A stretch of 64,000 bases of DNA from Lyophyllum atratum (GCA_014905825.1 JACGCN010000008.1:1612001-1676000); one strand, 5' to 3'. Positions 33,176 to 44,757 are shown, counted from the stretch's first letter. Notes: a model not told the origin generated them from the letters alone. Numbers and translations: made by a program.

Positions 33176-34176
33176 GCTGTTATAACAGGAGTACTAATCT
33201 CGAGGGGGTAATGCAATGACGAAACTCGAGAGGACCACATGGTCGTTTTGATGGTTGGGTGTGGTGGCGGAGCAAAGGCGGAGCTTTGTTTGCTCCAAGC
33301 TTGCAAAACAAATAGCATTTTGATCTGATCAATTGAAATCTATCCCACTGCTCCACTTCAAATTCTCCTTCCTCGTTCTTTTCACGTTTCGCCTCCTCGA
33401 CAACGATACGGTTTCGCCTGATGAGTAAAGGTGATGATTTTTCGAAGCTCCCTTGATGCGCATACCATCTCACGATGATTCCTAGTTAATATTACCTGGC
33501 AACAGGAATCTCGATATGTTCTGATACATCTCCTCTGACGGTCATACGTTCTCGGACTGGATGGGCATACCGTAAAGCTTTCCCGTATCCGGGTACATCG
33601 GGTTTTTTTGTAGCCTTTTGCTGGGTTTTCAGGGATGCCATCGAACTCAACTGAGCGATCTCGTTTGACAAGCGACTTCGAACTCGAGCTTGAAGCCCGA
33701 GGCTCTTTCAGGTTCGAATAATCGGTTGCCTGTTGTTGTGCTGGCCAAGGTCAGATATCTTTTCTCTGAAGTAGGATTCACAATCCAAAAGAAAACATTC
33801 CCTAGAAAATGATGAGCCTTTCCGTTTAACGGCCCTCCCTCTTTTCATCTGGAGGGCTTTTGCCTCTTCTACAACGATAAACTATCTTCGGAGTGCGATA
33901 GCAGCGACCCTGCGGACTTACAGCGCCTTTGACTGTCTCCGGTGTTTGTGTTACAGGCTCTGTTTACTAAGATGATCTCTACCTCTCTGTTGCTGATGCG
34001 GTGTTGGTACCTTATCGCGTGGCTCTGCCATTCGGACGTCCCGGATGTCCCAGATTTGTCCCAGATAAATCTATTTGCCGTGATGGACTACTTAAAGCGA
34101 CCGTGGCTTGTATAAATCACATCTTATTGCAGGATAGTGGTCTATAGGTATCGGCACCCCCCCGTCACTCGTTTTA
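33176..34176. other. about 1 kb without a recognised gene
   Basis: Two short stretches, near 33,385-33,420 and 33,855-33,885, share a GCCTC-TC-ACAACGATA pattern, perhaps an old repeat. No frame here has motifs. The 3' end is the promoter side of the glycosidase. Confidence 0.3.
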
Positions 34177-35494
34177 ATGGTCAACGCCAAAAATCTCCTT
34201 GTCCGTGCCGTCTCAGGCCAGCTCTTGAGCTTCCCAGCTTTCCCCTTCTCTCCTGGATTCAATATCCAGAAGGTCGCCACACTCGCTGAATCTATCCCGT
34301 CGCACTCCTGGGAATTTGGCGCCGCCTCCCAAGCGCTCCTCGAACTTTATAACTCCTCCTTGTCGGTTTTCGGCAATACGCCATTCCCCGTCCCCTCCAC
34401 CAACAAAGACGACGTGACAGCTCTAAAGTACGCCGCAAGTAAAATCGTGTTTGGTGAAGGCACGGATAGTCTGTCGGCTGGTGATGGGGCGGTGGGAGAT
34501 CCAGCAAGCCTCGGAGTCAGCGCCGTGATGCTGGGGAAGACGGACCCTCAGTACGCCAACGCGGCGAAAGCGACAGCCGACTCCATGATCTCCTCGGCTC
34601 CTCGATTCTGGAACGGCGCAATCTCACATCGCGTCTCCGTTGCAGAGCTATGGTAAGTTAGTTCCTGGTTTATGCAAATGCTTTCTTATCGTTAACAATC
34701 ACTCAGGGCGGACTTTGTGTACATGGCGCCACCGTTCCTTGCGTACTATGCCGCCGACAGCTCAAACGAAACGCTACTGCACGAGAGCGTAAAGCAGTGC
34801 GGATACTACCGTCAAGTCCTACAATCCAACACCACGACGTCCTATAAAGGCGTTTGGGAGCATATCATCGGGCCTCAAAGCCAAGATACAGGTCTGTGGT
34901 CCACGGGAAACGGATGGGCAGCTGCTGGGATGACCCGGGTGCTCGCCACCGTCATGAAAGCCCCCGTCGCCGAGGGCACGGCCTGGAGACAGGGTGCCAT
35001 CGACGACCTCACACATTGGATACTGGAGATTCTCGACGGCGTCATCGGGTCATCCCTGGATGGTGGTCTGGTGCGCAACTACATCAACGACGCGAATTCG
35101 ACCGGCCACGGCTTCGGCGAGATCTCAGGCAGCTCCGTTCTTGCGTCCGTCGCCTATCGCATGGCAGTTCTCCAACCACATGCGTGCGGGGAGAAGTATG
35201 TTAAGTGGGCCGATGGGATCCGTCGAGTCCTGGGTGGCAATGACGCAAGTGGGCAGCCGCATATCACAGAGGATGGTGTTGCGACGCCTGCTGTCAACCC
35301 GCTTGGGTGGCAGGACACGAAACCGTTCACGACCGGAAGTCCAGAAGGTCAGGTGTTTGTGGTGTTGATGTACACGGCGTGGAGGGATTGCGTGCTGGTG
35401 GGCCGGTGCGCGCGGAATCGTGGAGCAAGCCGAAGGATGCACGAGCAACGGAGCCCTCGAGACTTGGACGCTGGCCATCATTAACGATGATTAG
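34177..35494 (+). pseudogene. six-hairpin (GH105-like) glycosidase, frame break near the C-terminus
   Basis: Exon 1 (34177-34652) and exon 2 (from 34707) are joined by a 54-base intron. Visible motifs are SHSWEFGAASQALLELYNSS, the family-typical WADFVYMAPPFLAYYAADSS, GLWSTGNGWAAAGMTRVLAT, and GHGFGEISGSSVLASVAYRM. This matches fungal six-hairpin glycosidases of the GH88/GH105 type, which act on unsaturated sugar ends of pectin-derived oligosaccharides. No clear signal peptide is seen at the chosen start. Near 35,408-35,415 a GC run puts the frame off: the open frame runs to a stop at 35484, whereas the adjacent frame gives a natural-looking end (IVEQAEGCTSNGALETWTLA) stopping at 35494. The truncated copy at 12,320 has the same break, so it may be old or may reflect an unusual real end. 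Confidence 0.72.
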
Positions 35495-35575
35495 GCTTGA
35501 GAATGGGGAGGCGAGGGCGGCAAGAACGTTGGATAAGCTTTACAAGCGATTGTTTTCCAGATCAGACGGTATAGA
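35490..35575 (+). pseudogene. C-terminal scrap of a DCR2-like phosphatase
   Basis: Reads MIRLENGEARAARTLDKLYK, matching the last ~25 residues of the pseudogene ending at 28007. It sits directly behind the glycosidase, and its GATTAG supplies the putative stop of that gene. It marks the inner end of the right arm. Confidence 0.8.
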
Positions 35576-35811
35576 CGTTGCTCCTCGTCCTCACTCTATA
35601 CAATGGCGTTCAACAGCATCGTCTGCTCTGATATAACTGCGTGCCAAATAGATCACTATTCGAGGGTCTATTATTGGTGATACATAGATACAAGTCTATG
35701 AGGGCGTACAAGGCGCCGTCTATCCAAGATGCAAGGTGTATATGGACAATGGGGATATATGGTCAAGAGTACCGATCAAGAAATAAAGCAAAGCAAGCGA
35801 AATATGACGAC

Positions 35812-36894
35812 TTAATGGGCAGCGGGTTTGCCCGCGACGAAGATCCAAGAAATGGCAATGATTATCCGGATTCCAACAGCGACTCCGAGAGTACTCGCCG
35901 CGCCGATTTGCCCAACCAAAGCACGGCCCATGAACCCCCCAACAAACAGAGCTGCTGCTGCAAGGACTTTGTGATCGCGCGACGCGACCCTCTCCCGGAG
36001 TTTGAACAGGCGCGGATCTGACATGAGTTCGACCCAGACAGTCGTCAATACGACTGTAACACTTCTTTAGGATATGTTTGAACAAATTTATAGACCGAGG
36101 CTCACTGGTAGTTCCGAATTGAGTGTTAAGCCGCTTGCCCAGGATACCCTGAACGCCGAGACTCGCGCTCATGAAGGCGATACAGACAAATGACAAAGCA
36201 TTCGTCCAGGATGGATCGCCTCGTTCATCAGCAATACCAGGCTGACCGCTCTTCCAAATCGTAAGGGCAGCGGCCATAGTGAGCAGCGCCTGTAGGAGAG
36301 TTCCCGTAACGAGCCAGATACGCTTCAGGGGTCCCACTCGGTCGCCGATCCGACCAGCGAACGCCCCGAGGTTAAACGAGATGAGCGAGCACAACGCCTG
36401 CTGATCGGCCCTGTGGAAAGACGTGTCCCTGAACCCTTTTGGACCTTCAAAGAGGCGCGCAAGAGCCAGCGACAACTATTGTCCTGAGGATGAGTGACGC
36501 TAAAAAAAGCCCATGATCGAGTTGGCTTACTTGGACGAAGTTGCCGGTCTGAAACCCACACCACACGAAGATGGCTGAGAAAGAGATGACATCGCTGTTA
36601 TCCATCTAAGTATCAGCCTGGTATACACGAGGAAAAAGGTAAGGAAACGCACATGTATCCCGTCATGAAACAAAATGCCGCCAAGGGGCCCGTACACTGC
36701 GCTGGGTCCACGTCCGAGTTGAGGTACGCCCAGAACGACAGCGGCGACGTCGCCTTGCGGCCTCCCTCCTCTACAGCCTCCTTGTTGCTCATGGTCGTGG
36801 AAGTCGTAGATGAAGAGGAACCATATGCATGGGGTGTAAAAAGTTGCTTTATTTTAGACCCCGACGCAGTGGCGGTTTTCAGATCCGACGGCAT
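35812..36894 (-). CDS. DUF1275 (YoaK-like) membrane protein, right-arm copy
   Basis: Mirror copy of the gene at 26,722 with the same four-exon plan: exon 1 ends at 36653 and the last exon ends at the stop at 35812. Starting at the upstream ATG at 36894 gives about 305 residues with an added Ser/Thr-rich leader (TATASGSKIKQLFTPHAYGS); starting at 36792 gives the same ~271 residues as the left copy. Protein differences are few (for example Lys for Arg and Leu for Gln early, Ile for Ser in the mid-protein). The multi-pass helices and the QTGNFV segment are kept, so both copies look functional. Confidence 0.83.
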
Positions 36895-37079
36895 TCCGTA
36901 TCCTTATCCTGACCCGTACCTGATTCACAAGAAAACGCTCAGGTGAGCTAGTTGTCCAGAGGGCTTGGGAGCGTGAGCACGGGGGTGCGAACTGCAGCTA
37001 ATATGGCCTTTGGTACGCTATATATGTGATGAAAATGATTCTTCACTGACTTGGCAGATACATGATCGCTCTTTAGGCA

Positions 37080-37900
37080 ATGGCGTTCCGTATTACCTCG
37101 GATAGCCGTGAATTTCATACCCACGCTGTCTTCACAATCCCTTCGGAACGGCTAGAGGAGGTGAGGCCCACGTACGCTCTGGCCTTTCTAACGCCGAGCA
37201 GAAATATGCCTTGAATCTTGGCTTCGGAGGAGCGCGAAATACGGAAATCATGGCAGGATCACTTCGCCGGATCCACCGTTGCCCACCTTGGCACTTGGTA
37301 TTCACGTCATACTGGGGGATGTCCGCTCAGCGGTGTGGTATATAGTGTCGATCAGGAAACCTTCTGGATTTTGCGTCGACTACTCTAGCGTGTGGATGGC
37401 GTCCCATTTCTCAAAAGCCGCTCCCAGCACATTCTCATGAATCTTGGCGGGTAGTTCTGGACTATATACCAGCTGCCAGGTATGCTCTCTTGAAAATTAT
37501 CGAAGGTTCTTTGTCGCCAAGAAACCCTAGGCGTATCTCCCTATCGATGGTCCCAAGCCTTCGACAGCGCCCCGCGCCTATCAGGTAACAGAAATCGACT
37601 TTCTCGCTCCACGGCCAAGAGAGGGACCCGCATTGACATCAGAGTTTACCTTCACCAGTCTCAGCTCTTGCAGCACTTCGTCCTGGGCGGCGAAGACATT
37701 CCAAGGCGCCAGATAGGCACGATACATGAGGATGGCCAAGCCTGCTGTTCGAATTCTCAAGCTGCAGCGCCCTACTGTAAAGCCGCGACTTGAAACACAC
37801 AGCTTGACTTTACGCTTTCGGATCCTTGGTATCTCCTCCGAAGTAAAGCAAGTACCGCGACTCGGACTTGCCTCAACTATCTAAGTACTTAATACGCTTG
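37080..37900 (+). pseudogene. unrecognised gene remnant, right-arm copy
   Basis: Starts MAFRITSDSREFHTHAVFTI and PSERLEEVRPTYALAFLTPS, with a stop soon after. Later segments match 25,624-26,150 in reverse. More broken than the left copy. Family unknown. Confidence 0.4.
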
Positions 37901-38329
37901 AAGTCTCCAGGCGCCAGACCCAAACGTCATGTGAGGATAGCCAAGCATTCATCGTCTAGTGGTCTAACTTGTCAGGACCGCCGGGGAGTGTAATCCGAGT
38001 CGTCACCATGATTTGACTCTGCGGATCGCACTCACACGACTAGTAACTCGTTTGTAGACGTACTGCCTATATCAACACTATTCGAGTAAGTAGTGTGACA
38101 GTCGCTCAAGTCGTCGATTACTTAGTTTGCTGTAGCAAACTGTCCCGAAGGAATGCGTCGATCTCGACATACAGAAAAGTAGGTTAGTGCGATTGTCAAG
38201 GCATGAAGTGGATATACCCTCCCAGTGTATGCTATTTTACTGTGAGTACGCAATAGTGACATTTACCCCTTCTCGCCATTCGGCAACATATCCAAGCCCC
38301 TCTTTGTCCCGTTGGGAGCGGACACTACA

Positions 38330-40083
38330 TCAATTGAGAGGGTGCACTCCTGACTTGGGATATCTGGGGGAATAGAACAAATCGAGCTCGATACCTCGTC
38401 TTTTCGCGGTCTCCAATATCTCCGGGACGAGTGATTTATCCCCCTCCTGCGTTATGAAGATTTTCAGAGACTTCCAATGCGCTACCTCCATTGCCCTCGT
38501 CAAACCTTGGAGCCCGACCCCTGGGGCATCCTTGACCATTATTTGGCACAACTCCTGACCTAGTCCCTTTCGCTCTATAGCCAACGCACTGATGTAGTCT
38601 CCCGTCAGGTTGATCTTCTTCAGGCTCGAGAGTCTAGGCATCAGCACGTCCAGAGCGTACTCCTCATCCGCCTGCGAGCGCGGTATGTTGCACGACGCGA
38701 TATTCAAGACAGAAAGTGTAGTTGTAATCTCTGATAAGAATGCAAGGAGTTCGATGTTCGAAATGCCGTCCATCCGAGCTAGATGGACTACCTCGAGACT
38801 GGGCTGAGGCGACGAAAGGAACCACCGAGTTCCTGAAGCAGCGAAAACATAAAGATGGAAATTACACACTCTATGTGGCGCGAGTTCTTCCAGTAGCATA
38901 ACTCTAAGGTTTGCAGACCAGGCCAGCTAGCAATAAATCGTTGGATTTCAGTGAGCAGCAATATGTGCCAGTGATTGCGGATGTTATTGCCCTGCTGATT
39001 GGGGAAGCCTTGAACAGAACATTTCTTGACTTTCCGCAACCGGGAGAGCACTTCTATCAGGTCCGCTGCAAGAGAGGGGTGGGTGACGGAGAAAAATACG
39101 TCCGTCATTGATGTCGCCAGTGATAGGATCGTCATGAATGCTCTGCTATTCTGGAGATAAGTACCTTCCTCTGCGTTTGTGAAGTCCGTGTAATTGTAAT
39201 GGGAGAAACCACTGATCAGTTTTCCTCGTGCCATGTTTGCTTCCAAAGAGCGGGAAATGCTGATGGCGCTCGCTCGATTGTGTCCGCTAAATTCGGGGAG
39301 ATAGAAGAAGAAAAGGTCGAGGACGTGGGACCAAGATTTACAGACTAAGCCCATCGACCATAGCTGAGCGCGCCAACCGTAGCGTTGGTGTTCTGTAGCG
39401 CAATAGGCGATTCGGCGAACGACATCGCGGGGAAAGTCAATTGACAACCGGTGATGGTTAATCGGAAGGATTCTGATACTGTATGCCGAAAGTTGACCCC
39501 AGGAGCCTCCGACTTGTCTCATCATTGGTCTTCTTGGCGTGCAGAGGGTGTGTGTACTCTCTAGAAGAGATACCACAGACGTCGAAGAATGTGCACGATC
39601 ATAGGCAACGCGAAAGCCGTCGAAGGTGGATTGTGGACAGTGCTGCAGTCTTATGTGATGGATCGAATGACTGCTGTGATCCACGAGTTCCAGAACCACA
39701 ACACAGAGACGGCGAGTCTGCCTTTCCTGAGGCAGAGATTCGGATTTGGCTTGGCCAATTGTGTCACGATGTTGGGTTAACTGTTTCCGATAACTGGGAT
39801 AGATCCCGAATTTGTTAGATTCGAAGCGATCTACGAATTTCTGTGATAGATATGACTTCCATGACGTCCGCGATGTTAGTTATAGACATACCATGTTTTT
39901 CAATTTACCGCCTTCCTTGTAAACGATCACTAATCGTATGCCAGCAAAGTGTTTCTGGGCGTCACCGTCGAGTACAATGGAAAACATGAAGCTGGAGTCA
40001 TCATTATTGACCAGCATGATAGGTCCGTCGTATTTGCTCTGGGACAACCATAGCTGGGGTTGCGAACCCGAGAAAGGATCCAT
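38330..40083 (-). pseudogene. F-box-like / leucine-rich protein, copy C, with an internal deletion
   Basis: Start at 40083 (MDPFSGSQPQLWLSQSKYDG). Exon 1 ends LKNM before a GT donor; exon 2 begins KFVDRFESNKFGIYPSYRKQ and carries the same F-box-like segment as copy B (RLSIDFPRDVVRRIAYCATE, LVCKSWSHVLDLFF). Relative to copy B, about 170 bases are missing near 38,820-38,835, between GGAACTC and GGTGGTTCC, removing the micro-exon and the beginning of the last LRR exon. None of the splice choices I tried restores the frame without a stop. The last exon itself is open and ends at 38330. I therefore call it a probable pseudogene, although the first two thirds are intact. Confidence 0.65.
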
Positions 40084-40383
40084 AGATGCGAATTTGTCAC
40101 CACAGCGAGGCTTTCTGTACCTATACTCGAGTAAAGCTGTGATCATTGATGGTCAGCGTCGAAGTTGACACCGTAGATCGCAGTCACGCACGACTGGCAA
40201 CCTGTTTGTAGCCAAGCTGTCCGAAAGCGATTGCGTGATGTTGTGACCGCCACCCTGCCACCTGGCTTGTCGCCAGATAAGTCCGTTATAGCGACGTTTC
40301 GATGCTCTAGGAGCGTGACGGGATCCGGTTGTCCTTGTTTTTCTTGGAGCTCACGAAGAACAAGGTACAGAGAGCAAAAACAG

Positions 40384-40513
40384 TGATGAGAGTGGGATTC
40401 GAACCCACGCCCCGGAGGACCAGATGAGAGTGTGGGACGAAATCCCACTCTTCTGAAAGCAGCAACTGCTTTGATCCTTAGTCTGGCGCCTTAGACCGCT
40501 CGGCCATCTCACC
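40384..40513 (-). tRNA. tRNA-Leu (anticodon AAG) with a 50-base intron
   Basis: The 5' half (40513-40476) has acceptor GGTGAGA, a D-arm with GAGCGGTCTAAGGC, and anticodon stem CCAGA with loop CTAAGG. The 3' half (40425-40384) has TCTGG, a variable arm, the T-arm GTGGGTTCGAATCCCAC, and acceptor TCTCATC with discriminator A. Stems pair fully apart from one G-U. The intron sits one base 3' of the anticodon, as in nuclear tRNAs, and contains a GTGGGA/TCCCAC hairpin. Confidence 0.88.
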
Positions 40514-41096
40514 CATGCTGGTATCGACTGTCATCACTATCCGATGGGCGCTTCTTCCACTTGCTCGCCCGGAAATTTGGAACAATCAGGGAACTCCTTG
40601 TGTGGCAAACCTTTGCGCTCCATAACGCTCGACGGTACCTCCTACTCTGAAGCCGTCGCGACTGTCTCTCAATACTTTGACTGCTCTCGTTGCCGTCCCC
40701 TGTCTCCTGAGTACTCACTCATGGGGCATCGCGATTGTCCTTATCAAAGTACTTTCGGCAATAAGGAGATTGTGACGGTAAGAAGGTAACATATATATCG
40801 CGCGAGTAAAGGCAAATAGGTCGCAATAGATACAATGAGCCTAAGGAGGAAGAAAGAAAAATCAGTCTTGTAATGTTAGTGAGAGGTGATAGAGATCGGC
40901 ACTCACCTATATACATAGATCCCCAGAATGCTTCTGTATAACATGATAGTCCCTCGTTCATGAGATTCTCTGCGTTTTGAAATATCGGCATCCCCGTCCA
41001 AGCGAAGCGACCCATGATCAGTAGGCGGGCGTTAGCCAGTAACACCAATCCCACCGCAGGGCATATGCTGATAGCGATGCAAACTAAGCGGTCGCA
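40514..41096. other. intergenic between the kinase and tRNA-Leu
   Basis: Minus-strand frames here (to 41054) are short and without motifs. This is the 3' flank of the kinase gene. Confidence 0.35.
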
Positions 41097-43884
41097 TCAG
41101 GGACCCCTCCCAATTTTGCCAAGAAAGGCCTCCAGCTCGTGAACAGACAATAAATCCGCCCCTCCCACGACAGAGTCACGAAAATGCGCAGGAGTAAGCA
41201 AATTTCGGCTTTCGGACTGCCGGTCGTCCACGGGCACCTTCGAAGCATGCTGCGTCACGATACTTTGGATTGTCGGTCGTTGATTCGGGTCCGTATTCCA
41301 ACACGCCCGCATCAGGGCCCAAATGATGTCTGTGAGACCCCATGATGCCCAAGCGGGGCTCAAGACTGGCGGGCGTGAGGGCCGAGCACCAGCTTTGACC
41401 TTCAACATGACCGCAGAGTCTCGTGGGACCTCAAAAAAGGGGATATTACCGGTGAAGATCTAGCAGAACAAAGATTAGATACGGATCGGAAGGCGGAAGG
41501 CGGAAGAACACAACATACCTCGTAACATACGCAAGAGAAGGCGTATACGTCACTGGCTTTGCTATTGTCCACAATATCGTCGTTATCAATATCGAATAGT
41601 TCTGGAGCCTGCCATCGGATGGAGCCTCCCTTGGAACCCACGGACGAGTGTGAAGTCCAGTGCAAGATATTCGTATCCGACACCGAAGAAAGTCCAAAAT
41701 CGGCAAGAACAGCCCGCCAAGAGCTGCTGACGAGAATATTCGCCTGCAGCGCGGATAAGTCAACGTCATACGGGGAATTGAAGGACTTACCCCTTTCAGA
41801 TCGCCGTGAATTATGTCGTTGGTGTGAAGATAGTCTACGCCTGATGCCACATCTGATACCTGTACACCCGGTCAACGAAAGTGCTGGAGTGCGATAAATG
41901 ATATAGGCCTACCAAGAGGATCCTATTCGTCTGAGGATATCGACTCAGGAAACTGTTGAGATCCCCATTCTCCATCCACGGGGAGACCAGGCACGGTCGC
42001 GAGCCGTACCGATACAGCCCATAAATGGGAAGAACATTCGGATGCGACAATTGTCCCCATAGGATAGCCTCCGCAGAAAATTGCTGTCCAAAAACGTGGT
42101 TAGCTCACGAGTCGCATGTAGTTTGGGAAGGTCGACACCTTTAAGAAAGAGTGGATGTGAGATGTCTGATAGACCCGGATAACTTTCAGACACACAGCAT
42201 GCCCAAGAAAGCGCCCCCTATGGATGTCTGCAAACCCGCCCGCAGCGACGGGATGATCGCCCACAAGCTCAACGTCGCCCAGGCTATAGCAAGTAGGATA
42301 AAGCCCTGCGCTTCTCGAAAGCCTCTGCGTCGCAACAACGAGGTTTCGCCTGAACTTTCCATTGAGCCAAAGGGTATCCAATAGCTGCGAATAAACTTAG
42401 CATAAGGAGAAGTAAAGTAGAATCGTTATGACTTACTATCTGGAATGCATCAAGAAGTCGCTGGGCTTGGAAGTCGCGGGAGCTCAAGAGTTGTCGGTAC
42501 TGCTGAACGTCGTCGAATACAACTGATAAACGTGCTACAAGTGCCCTGATCTTCTCATGAGGTTTCATGGGTGACGGTACATCCAGTTCTGCATATTGTA
42601 GGGGAGTCATCCTCTGATCAGCGGTACGCGACTGTGATATGACCGCCGGGGCTGGGCTTGCATCTCGTAAATTAACCTTTCGAGGAGACGGGCCCAGGAG
42701 CGGAGGGCATGATGGCTTTACAGGCTTGTTGCCTTCGCTGGTCAATGGTCCTTGTGATGTTGGAGTTGCGACCTTGAGATGGCCTGTTTCGTTCGGCGGT
42801 GGAGCTCGCTTCAATCCATGGCGTGTGGCATGCAGTTCCGGTAAATCCGTGGCCTCTACCGCTCCTTCTCCCAAGGTGACGTCTGGAATGATGGAAGGGG
42901 AAAAGACCAGCGGAGATAACACTTCCAAAGGCGCGTCGGGTTCGCCTTGAGGTGGCTCTTGCGGGTCCGTAAATATACTCGGAGGGTTCCTGACCCTGCG
43001 AGCTTTAGCTCGCCCTAAAGGACGTGGGGTAAAGTACTGCGGAAGTGGCCCGGATGAAGAGATGGTCGAAAGCTGTGTCGCATCAGCCAATACTTCGTGT
43101 CCAAGCCGAGGTCCTTCCCCTCTCCGCCTCCCGTGATCATCTGGCGAGGAGTGGCCCCGCGTCGCCTGGGTGTCGCGGTTGGTGCGCAGCGACTGCCTGC
43201 GGGTCAAGACGTCCTCCGGCGAGAGCTGTGCCCAGCTGGGTAAATCATGCACTCCTCCCACAACATCCCCTTGGTCCGCCTGCTTCGTTTTGTCTGCTCG
43301 TCCGTCCTGACGCGATGCCAATGCCGGTATCATTGCCTGAGTTGAACTGTTCTGTTTCTGGGCGTTGGACCACGCTCTGTAGCGCTCAACGAGCACTAGC
43401 CTAAGCTCCTCCAAGTAAAAGAGGAGCTCCTTCCCGTGCTTTCCAATATGTAACGTTAGCATCACCGACTCCAAAAGATACTGTGACTCACCAGTTTAAG
43501 GTTATGACGCTGTGACGAGCTGAGATACGTCGTGAAGTCGCGATGCGCGGGTATCTTCTCCAGAGCGAGCATCGCAGCCCTTGCCAAGAAGATGAACGCA
43601 CGCTCGAGATCGCCCGCTGACAGATTCGCGTGTCCACCTTTCCTGTAAGCCTCTCCGTCGCATAGGAGGAATTTGATGTCTATCTCCTCATCCCATACTT
43701 CCTTGATGGCTACTTCGACGAGCCCGAGGATCGTCAGGGGAGACTGAGGGTCGTGAGCCCCGTCATGGTGAGCCCGAGGGGTAAACATATCGTCCGTCGT
43801 GCCATCGTGTGATAGGAGAATAGAGGAGCTTTTAAACGAATCTCCCGTGGCTATAAAGCTGCTTGAACAGGCTTGAACCTGCAC
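41097..43884 (-). CDS. USP8/AMSH-type dimerisation domain fused to a TKL-type kinase
   Basis: Seven exons (43884-43492, 43438-42437, 42384-42139, 42083-41913, 41859-41791, 41743-41519, 41459-41097), all introns in phase 0, give 822 residues. Residues ~50-160 (EVAIKEVWDEEIDIKFLLCD, LSAGDLERAFIFLARAAMLA, LEKIPAHRDFTTYLSSSQR, GKELLFYLEELRLVLVERYR) match the USP8-dimerisation helix bundle at the start of AMSH/USP8-type deubiquitinases. A Pro/Ser-rich linker (~165-420) follows in one uninterrupted exon, then the kinase: glycine loop VAAGGFADIHRG, Lys532, HGDLK at 622-626, DFG at 642-644, RWQAPELF, and ACWNTDPNQRPT. The RLSRSAGLYPTCYSL pre-kinase segment is typical of agaricomycete TKL kinases. All catalytic residues are present. 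The start could instead be Met33 (43788). Confidence 0.82.
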
Positions 43885-44757
43885 AGGATGTTGACGCTCA
43901 TCGCTTCATAGATGAGGCCGTGATGGCAGTTGTTGTCGAAGAAAGGAAGTACGGCACAGCCACACCACTTGTTTTCCTCAGATACCCTTTATGAGGCTTT
44001 AGCATCCCATGCTTCCAACTTCCGCCTGCCTCCATGCGTAAATGAGAACATGAGCAGAAGAATTCGAAGGATCTGTGGGTGCTTACAACTTGTACTGATT
44101 CCGACGAGCAAGAACAATTTGTCACTGGAAAGGCGCAGCAGGGCTATGCGATATATTTAGTCTCCTAAAAGCCACGAGGAACGTTGGAGGCATCTACGGA
44201 TTGACACCTGGAATGTATCAAATTATGTCCGCGAGCCATCAGCCTGTCCTTGCGAAACGCTTGCCCTGTTTGAACTAGAGACTCTGTCTCAGTCCCATGT
44301 CGTAAGCGTGTTCGACCGCCAACCTCTGCGAACTAGAGGGTTTGAATAACTGGCAATGACACGGGCGCGGAACCTCTTCAGCCTTCCCTTGTGTCTCTTC
44401 CTACGCTGACTGTCCAGAAACTCTTTGCTGTGACCTCCTTGGCCTTGGTTCTTGATGTCTGTCTCAGGTGTCGGGCCATGGCTCATGATTTGCCTTGCTA
44501 TGGGGTCCGCTATGAGGTCCAAAAAAGAGGCCTCTGACTGGAAATATGCGGACACGCCGAAAAGCGTTGAATGGGAGACAAATGGTGCAAGTAACTCGGT
44601 GAGTCATCCTCTATCGTTTTCGCGCTTCAACACGATGACAGATTCGATAGTATCTTGAACAACCTGGACGATTCCAGATCCGTATCGCAACAGCCTGTTA
44701 AACCGTTATCAGAGCTGATGGCACGAGACATAGCGAAGGCCCTTACCTCAAATCCAA
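43885..44757. other. intergenic with one possible short exon on the minus strand
   Basis: The minus strand at 44,289-44,555 reads AYFQSEASFLDLIADPIARQ and MSHGPTPETDIKNQ, which has coding character, but I find no family or splice partner. The rest is featureless. Confidence 0.3.

Larger units (their letters stand above)
35495..40320. repeat. right arm of the large inverted duplication
   Basis: In reverse orientation it matches 19,330-21,550 plus 25,300-28,082. It lacks the 3.75 kb FunK1 cassette present in the left arm between about 21,550 and 25,300. Divergence by eye is modest in genes and larger in non-coding parts. Confidence 0.85.

Noticed and set aside
37945..38010. tRNA-like stretch (CATCGTCTAGTGGTCTAAC)
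   Set aside because: It resembles the D-arm region of a tRNA, but no acceptor or T-arm pairs with it, and the matching place in the left arm is not conserved.
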